Below are positions 34,180-37,649 of a stretch of 37,649 nucleotides of DNA, in pieces. The stretch lies in assembly GCA_032100225.1 (NCBI GenBank), contig DAMDJY010000010.1, forward strand, positions 1 to 37,649. Reading direction: 5' to 3'. The position numbers and the translations under genes were made by a program. The notes below the pieces were generated by a model that ran no database searches, was not told where the DNA came from, and was given only the letters and a program-made list of their open reading frames with translations. The first letter of the stretch is position 1. Each line of letters begins with the position of its first letter. Source of the stretch: Mobilicoccus sp032100225 (GTDB lineage Bacteria > Actinomycetota > Actinomycetes > Actinomycetales > Dermatophilaceae).

Positions 34180-34464
34180 TCAGCCGGCGAGGAGATCCTG
34201 GTAGTCGGGGTGCTTGTCGATCCACCCCGCGTAGAAGGAGCACGACGGGATGACCCGTCGCCCCTGCTCACGTGCGTCGTCGAGGCTGGTGCGGGCCAGT
34301 GCGGAGGCCACGCCGCGCCCACCGAACTCCGGCTCGGTCACCGTGTGCGGAAACTCCACGGTGCCCTCGCCGAGGCGGAACTCCGCGAATCCGGCGAGTT
34401 CTCCGTCGAGGTGCGCCTCGTATCGGCCGGCGTCGTCGTTCTTCGTCACCTGTACGTCGCTCAT
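34180..34464 (-). CDS. YjdJ-type GNAT N-acetyltransferase
   Basis: Very short GNAT-fold protein of 94 residues, the full length for the YjdJ/Acetyltransf_CG group. Strand order is visible: RYEAHLDGELAGFAEF, VEFPHTVTEPEFGGRGVAS (GGRGVA is the acetyl-CoA pyrophosphate loop), then a helix and IPSCSFYAGWIDKHPDYQDLL. The substrate is unknown. It follows the YcaQ-like gene on the same strand with 106 nt between them. The start at 34464 has TGGGGA upstream. Confidence 0.88.
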   Translation of the reverse strand: MSDVQVTKNDDAGRYEAHLDGELAGFAEFRLGEGTVEFPHTVTEPEFGGRGVASALARTSLDDAREQGRRVIPSCSFYAGWIDKHPDYQDLLAG

Positions 34465-34570
34465 GTCCCCAGCCTGTCATGCGGCTGCCCCGCCCGCGCG
34501 TGTCGGGGCATGCCCGACGGCACCGGAGCCGCCCGAGCAGCGCCGGGGGCCACCGGCGCAGGGCAGGGGA

Positions 34571-35773
34571 TCACTGCGGCAGGTCGACCTCGTCGAGTCC
34601 GAGAAACCCGGCGAGCGTGGCGAGTTCGTCGTGCAGCGCGTCGAGAGCGTCGCCACGGCGCCCGTGGCGAGCACCCGACTCCCAGTGCACGGCGACAGCA
34701 CGCAACACCCCGGCACGCCGGTCGGCCTTGAGGTCGACGCGAGCGACGAGGGCCTCGTCGAGGAGAAAGGGCAGGACGTAGTAGCCGTGGACCCGCTGCG
34801 GAGCGGGGACGTAGATCTCGAGGCGGTAGTCGAACCCGAAGAGCGCGCGCGTGCGGTCGCGCTGCCAGATGAGCGAGTCGAAAGGACTGAGCAGGGCGCG
34901 CGCCTCCGGTCTCCGGGCGGGCAGCCGTGCGTCGGCATGCAGGTAGGCGGGTCGCTTCCAGCCCTCGATGCGGACCGGGGTCAGCACCCCTTCCTCGACG
35001 AGCTGGACCACGGCCGGGCGCGCCTGCGCAGGCGAGAGGCGGTGATAGTCGCGAAGGCACTGCTCGGTGCCGACGCCGAGCGCCCGCCCGGCCAGATCGA
35101 TCAGGGAGCGGAACGCCTCCGCGTCGGGGACGGGACGTGACCCGTACGGGCCGCGGTCGAGGATCTCGGACGGAAGGACGGACTCCGGTGCGGCGTAGAG
35201 GCGCTCGAACTGCGCCGTGCGACCGGCACTGGTCGCCCGCCCTGTCCAGAAGAGGTGCTCCAGCGAGGCCTTGACCGCGCTCCAGTTCCATCCCCAGTGG
35301 TCGGTACGGCGGGCCCCGTCACCGAGGCGTGCTTCCAGCGCCCGAGCCGTGACCGGACCGCGCAGGGCGACCTCCTCGGCCACGGCCTCGACCACGCCTG
35401 GATGTTCCGCGACGACGCGCTGCATGCTCCCCCACGACTCCTCGGAGCGCCGCATCCGAAACCCGAGCAGCGGCCACACGTCAAGCGGCACCAGCGAGGC
35501 CTCATGGGCCCAATATTCGACGACCTGACGACGCGGCCCGTCCCGCAACCGGTCGAGCACAGCCGGGTCGTAGGCCCCGAGCCGGGAGTAGAACGGCAGG
35601 TAGTGGCTGCGAGTGACGACGTTGACGCTGTCGATCTGCACCACCCCGAGGCGGTGCACCACCCGGGCCAGGTGGGCCCGTGTCACCGCTCCACGCGGGA
35701 CGAACCGACGACCGAAACCCTGCGCGTCCAGCGCGATCCGCCGAGCCTGCGCCAGGCTCAGGACCTCCCTCAT
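34571..35773 (-). CDS. YcaQ/AlkZ-family DNA glycosylase (winged-helix, HTH_42)
   Basis: A 400-residue member of the HTH_42 family, whose studied members (YcaQ, AlkZ) are DNA glycosylases that unhook interstrand crosslinks or alkylated bases. The catalytic motif is Q46-I-D48 in VVQIDSVNVVTRSHYLPFYSRLG (split motif: QID, then the SHYLPFYSR segment), the Gln-hydrophobic-Asp form of YcaQ. Three winged-helix modules follow; RPEARALLSPFDSLIWQRDR and YEAxLPFLL-like HGYYVLPFLLDEALVARVDLK are typical C-terminal features. The ATG at 35773 shares one base with the response-regulator stop (TGATG), so translation is coupled. A TTG codon just before could also serve. Confidence 0.88.
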   Translation of the reverse strand: MREVLSLAQARRIALDAQGFGRRFVPRGAVTRAHLARVVHRLGVVQIDSVNVVTRSHYLPFYSRLGAYDPAVLDRLRDGPRRQVVEYWAHEASLVPLDVWPLLGFRMRRSEESWGSMQRVVAEHPGVVEAVAEEVALRGPVTARALEARLGDGARRTDHWGWNWSAVKASLEHLFWTGRATSAGRTAQFERLYAAPESVLPSEILDRGPYGSRPVPDAEAFRSLIDLAGRALGVGTEQCLRDYHRLSPAQARPAVVQLVEEGVLTPVRIEGWKRPAYLHADARLPARRPEARALLSPFDSLIWQRDRTRALFGFDYRLEIYVPAPQRVHGYYVLPFLLDEALVARVDLKADRRAGVLRAVAVHWESGARHGRRGDALDALHDELATLAGFLGLDEVDLPQ

Positions 35774-36507
35774 CAATGCCTTTCGGACCGTTCGGACCGG
35801 TCAGGCCGGTCGGACCGCTCAGGCCAGCGACCCCGCACCGCCAGCAACGCGGCCTCGGTCCGCGAACTCAACTTCAACTTGTCGAGGATGTTGTGCACGT
35901 GGTTCTTGACGGTGTTCTCGCTGATGAACAGCCGAGACGCGATCTCACGGTTGCTCATCCCCTGCCCGATCACCTGCAAGACCTGACGCTCCCGCTCGGT
36001 CAGTCCGGCCATGGGGTCGCGGGACCTGCCCTCGTCGGCCACCAGCGCCGCGAACTCGTTCATGAGCCGCGCAGCCAGGGCCGGTGCCAGCAGGGACTGC
36101 CCGGCGCGTACAGAGCGGATGCCGTCGATGATGATCTCCGGCGGCGCATCCTTGAGCAGATAGCCCTTGGCGCCTGCTCGGATCGCCGAGACCAGATCGC
36201 GCTCGTCCGCGGACGTCGTGATCATGATGACCTTGATGTCTGGGTCGATCTCCTGGATCGCGCGACAGGCCTCGATGCCGTCACCGCCGGGCATCCGCAC
36301 ATCCATGAGGACGACATCGGGACGCAGCTCACGGACCCGCTCCACCGCGGCCACGCCGTCGGCGGCCTCCCCCACGACGACCAGGTCGTCCTCGGTGGAC
36401 AGCACGACCTCCAGCCCCCGGCGGTACAACACGTGATCGTCGACGATCACCACCCGGGACAGCTCGGCTGCGGCGTCGGCCACGGCCTCGGTCGTTTCCT
36501 CACTCAC
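35773..36507 (-). CDS. NarL/FixJ-type response regulator
   Basis: DNA-binding response regulator of 244 residues. Receiver domain (about 17-135): acidic pair Asp23/Asp24 in VIVDDH, phosphoacceptor Asp69 in VLMDVRMP, Thr98/Ser99 and Lys119 in GYLLKD. LuxR-type helix-turn-helix (about 173-230): LTERERQVLQVIGQGMSNRE and NTVKNHVHNILDKL. The last about 16 residues (PERSDRPDRSERSERH) come from a 9-bp tandem repeat. The start is GTG at 36507; the ribosome site is weak. No histidine kinase is adjacent; pdtaS is remote and belongs to another pair. It is coupled to the YcaQ-like gene and lies just after hpf. Confidence 0.92.
   Translation of the reverse strand: MSEETTEAVADAAAELSRVVIVDDHVLYRRGLEVVLSTEDDLVVVGEAADGVAAVERVRELRPDVVLMDVRMPGGDGIEACRAIQEIDPDIKVIMITTSADERDLVSAIRAGAKGYLLKDAPPEIIIDGIRSVRAGQSLLAPALAARLMNEFAALVADEGRSRDPMAGLTERERQVLQVIGQGMSNREIASRLFISENTVKNHVHNILDKLKLSSRTEAALLAVRGRWPERSDRPDRSERSERH
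35782..35826. repeat. Five imperfect 9-bp tandem repeats at the response regulator 3' end
   Basis: Units TTCGGACCG, TTCGGACCG, GTCAGGCCG, GTCGGACCG and CTCAGGCCA run from 35782 to 35826. On the coding strand they give Arg-Ser-Glu/Arg-Pro-Asp triplets. A 9-bp unit keeps frame on copy-number change and ends just before the coupled stop/start. Confidence 0.85.
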
Positions 36508-36542
36508 CCGGCCATGATGACATGCGGGACAAGACCCCCGGC

Positions 36543-36586
36543 ACGACATCGGGGGCACGCGCCGTAGCGCCCGCCCCCGACGTCGT
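36543..36586 (-). terminator. Hairpin terminator of hpf
   Basis: ACGACATCGGGGGC (36543-36556) and GCCCCCGACGTCGT (36573-36586) pair at 13 of 14 positions (the other is G-U), with GCGC/GCGC pairing inside the loop. It starts 20 nt after the hpf stop and precedes the response regulator. Confidence 0.75.
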
Positions 36587-36605
36587 CCGGGTGGATCTGT
36601 GCCGG

Positions 36606-37268
36606 TCAGCCCGCTTCGACCTGCGGCTGCGCGCCCGTGACTTCGAGGCGCAGGACGCCGTAGTCCCAGCCCCGGCGCTTGTAGACGACACTCGGCCGGT
36701 CGGTGTCGCTGTCGTGGTAGAGGAAGAAGTCGTGCCCGACGAGTTCCATTGCGGAGACGGCCTGTTCGAGGGTCATCGGGGTGGTCTCGTGGACCTTCTC
36801 CCGCACCCCGATGGGCGAGTTGCCTTCGGCCGGGATGCGCTCGGGGGCGTCGTCGACCTCCGGAGCGGTATCGATCGCGGACTGTGCCGACGTGGGCGCG
36901 GCACCCATCTCGACGACCTGAAGGCCTGAGGTGGCCTCGGCGAGGTCGGGCCCGCCACGGCGGCGCGACACCTTCCGGCGGTCACCGGCCCGGCGCAGGC
37001 GTTCGGCCAACTTGTCGAGCGCCAAGTCCAGCGCGGCGTACTTGTCTTCGGAGTAGGCCTCTGCCCGGACGACCGGGCCCTTGGCGAGGCACGTGATCTC
37101 GATGCGCTCACTGCCCTTGGGAGCGCTGCGGCTGTTCTCGTGGCTCAGGACCACTTCGACGCGCTGGGTGCGGGGAGCGAGCTGTTCGACCTTGGCGAGC
37201 TTCTCCTCCAGGACCTGGCGGAAACGATCCGAAATCTTGATCTGGCGACCGGTGACGACGATGTCCAC
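36606..37268 (-). CDS. hpf: Long-form ribosome hibernation promoting factor (HPF)
   Basis: Ribosome-associated protein of 220 residues that dimerises 70S ribosomes into inactive 100S particles in stationary phase. The N-terminal S30AE domain (about 1-100) shows MDIVVTGRQIKISDRFRQ, KLAKVEQLAP and AYSEDKYAALDLALDKLAER. An acidic linker (about 115-155) joins the C-terminal dimerisation domain (about 160-212) with KVHETTPMTLEQAVSAMELV, HDFFLYHDSDTDRPSVVYKR and DYGVLRL. The start is GTG at 37268 with AGGAGG 7 nt upstream. Position between comF and secA matches many actinobacteria. Confidence 0.97.
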   Translation of the reverse strand: MDIVVTGRQIKISDRFRQVLEEKLAKVEQLAPRTQRVEVVLSHENSRSAPKGSERIEITCLAKGPVVRAEAYSEDKYAALDLALDKLAERLRRAGDRRKVSRRRGGPDLAEATSGLQVVEMGAAPTSAQSAIDTAPEVDDAPERIPAEGNSPIGVREKVHETTPMTLEQAVSAMELVGHDFFLYHDSDTDRPSVVYKRRGWDYGVLRLEVTGAQPQVEAG

Positions 37269-37565
37269 GGGAATCCTCCTGTGTGCTTTCGGTGATGACG
37301 GGCTCGGACGAGCACGTCCTCGACGACGGGGCGGTCACCTCCCTTCGTCAACCGAGATGGTCGCGGCGCGAATCAGGCGGCCGACCAACGTGATTCGGCT
37401 GCCCGCCGCGCACAGTCCATCAGCGCAAACGGTGAATCCCCGATCAGGAGACTCACGATGAACGGTAGTCGAACCAGGCGTGACTTGCGAGGGATCGGCG
37501 CAGGTACACGCCGTGTTTGCACACAAATCGCGCACGCGGAGCGACATCCTCGACAAGGTTGGGCG

Positions 37566-37649
37566 TCACCGCTCGGTGCGCAGAGTCGCGGCGAGGGCGG
37601 CCACCGCGATCGGGCGTGCGCCGGCTTCGCGCAGAGCCCGCACGCACTC
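37566..37649 (-). CDS. ComF-family phosphoribosyltransferase, C-terminal fragment
   Basis: Only the last 27 residues are in the window: ECVRALREAGARPIAVAALA followed by ATLRTER and TGA at 37566-37568. This is the typical end of ComFC-like proteins (a helix, strand and AATxRTxR tail), and comF lies upstream of hpf in related genomes. The gene enters from the right edge. Between it and hpf are 297 bp holding the hpf promoter; I see no gene or clear hairpin there. Confidence 0.75.
   Translation of the reverse strand, partial: ECVRALREAGARPIAVAALAATLRTER

Noticed and set aside
37108..37338. 76-codon frame starting in the hpf leader
   Set aside because: It overlaps hpf out of frame for most of its length, and its GGGAGG touches the GTG with no spacer.

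Overview
The window is a gene-dense, high-GC stretch of actinobacterial chromosome. The evidence is a whiB1-type Wbl gene facing a PdtaS-type kinase, a 180-kDa-class NAD-glutamate dehydrogenase, a WS/DGAT acyltransferase, an Rv3235-like protein, a prfB/ftsEX/smpB/ssrA block and an actinobacterial tmRNA tag (ADSKRTDFALAA). I see no insertion sequence, phage, CRISPR array, rRNA or tRNA gene. A member of the Micrococcales is my guess (low confidence); genus cannot be read from this.

Layout. (1) 1-4667: histidine degradation. hutU and hutI (cut by the window edge) run left; a PhzF-family gene and hutG run right. (2) 4668-8351: ribosome rescue and division: ssrA (tmRNA), a small FMN-binding protein, smpB, ftsX and ftsE, all leftward. 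(3) 8690-12520: a rightward transcarboxylase operon (5S, 12S, small subunit, 1.3S biotin carrier) closed by a strong hairpin. (4) 12700-18114: leftward GltS-type symporter, an L7/L12-like small protein, a HAD phosphatase, prfB and a phospholipase-D family enzyme. prfB usually sits next to ftsE, so blocks 3 and 4 look like a cassette that opened that pair. (5) 18284-20834: an orphan small gene, a nitronate monooxygenase-like flavoprotein with an operator-like repeat, and whiB1 behind a 0.6-kb upstream region. (6) 20881-28994: pdtaS, the 1640-residue NAD-glutamate dehydrogenase, a divergent three-gene coupled operon ending in a DUF2505 protein, and a DUF6912-type protein. (7) 28997-37649: WS/DGAT, Rv3235-like protein, secA, a YjdJ-type GNAT, a YcaQ-like DNA glycosylase coupled to a LuxR-type response regulator, long-form hpf and the tail of comFC.

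How it fits together. HutU, HutI and HutG turn urocanate into glutamate, and the large dehydrogenase can feed glutamate into 2-oxoglutarate. The transcarboxylase links propionyl-CoA/methylmalonyl-CoA to pyruvate/oxaloacetate. tmRNA, SmpB and RF2 handle translation termination and rescue; HPF handles ribosome hibernation; FtsEX controls cell-wall hydrolysis at division; SecA exports proteins. The order whiB1-pdtaS ... WS/DGAT-Rv3235-secA-hpf-comF resembles the Mycobacterium tuberculosis Rv3219-Rv3242c region (from memory).

Most of this is core chromosome. I did not find an obviously new multi-gene system. The best leads are small: a set of genes with a TANNNT hexamer 6-8 nt before the start codon (leaderless-type starts), operator-like repeats upstream of the nitronate monooxygenase and of whiB1, a response regulator with a 9-bp tandem repeat coupled to a DNA glycosylase, an L7/L12-like coiled-coil protein with a strong internal hairpin, a long tail on FtsE, and a WS/DGAT lacking its usual second active-site histidine.
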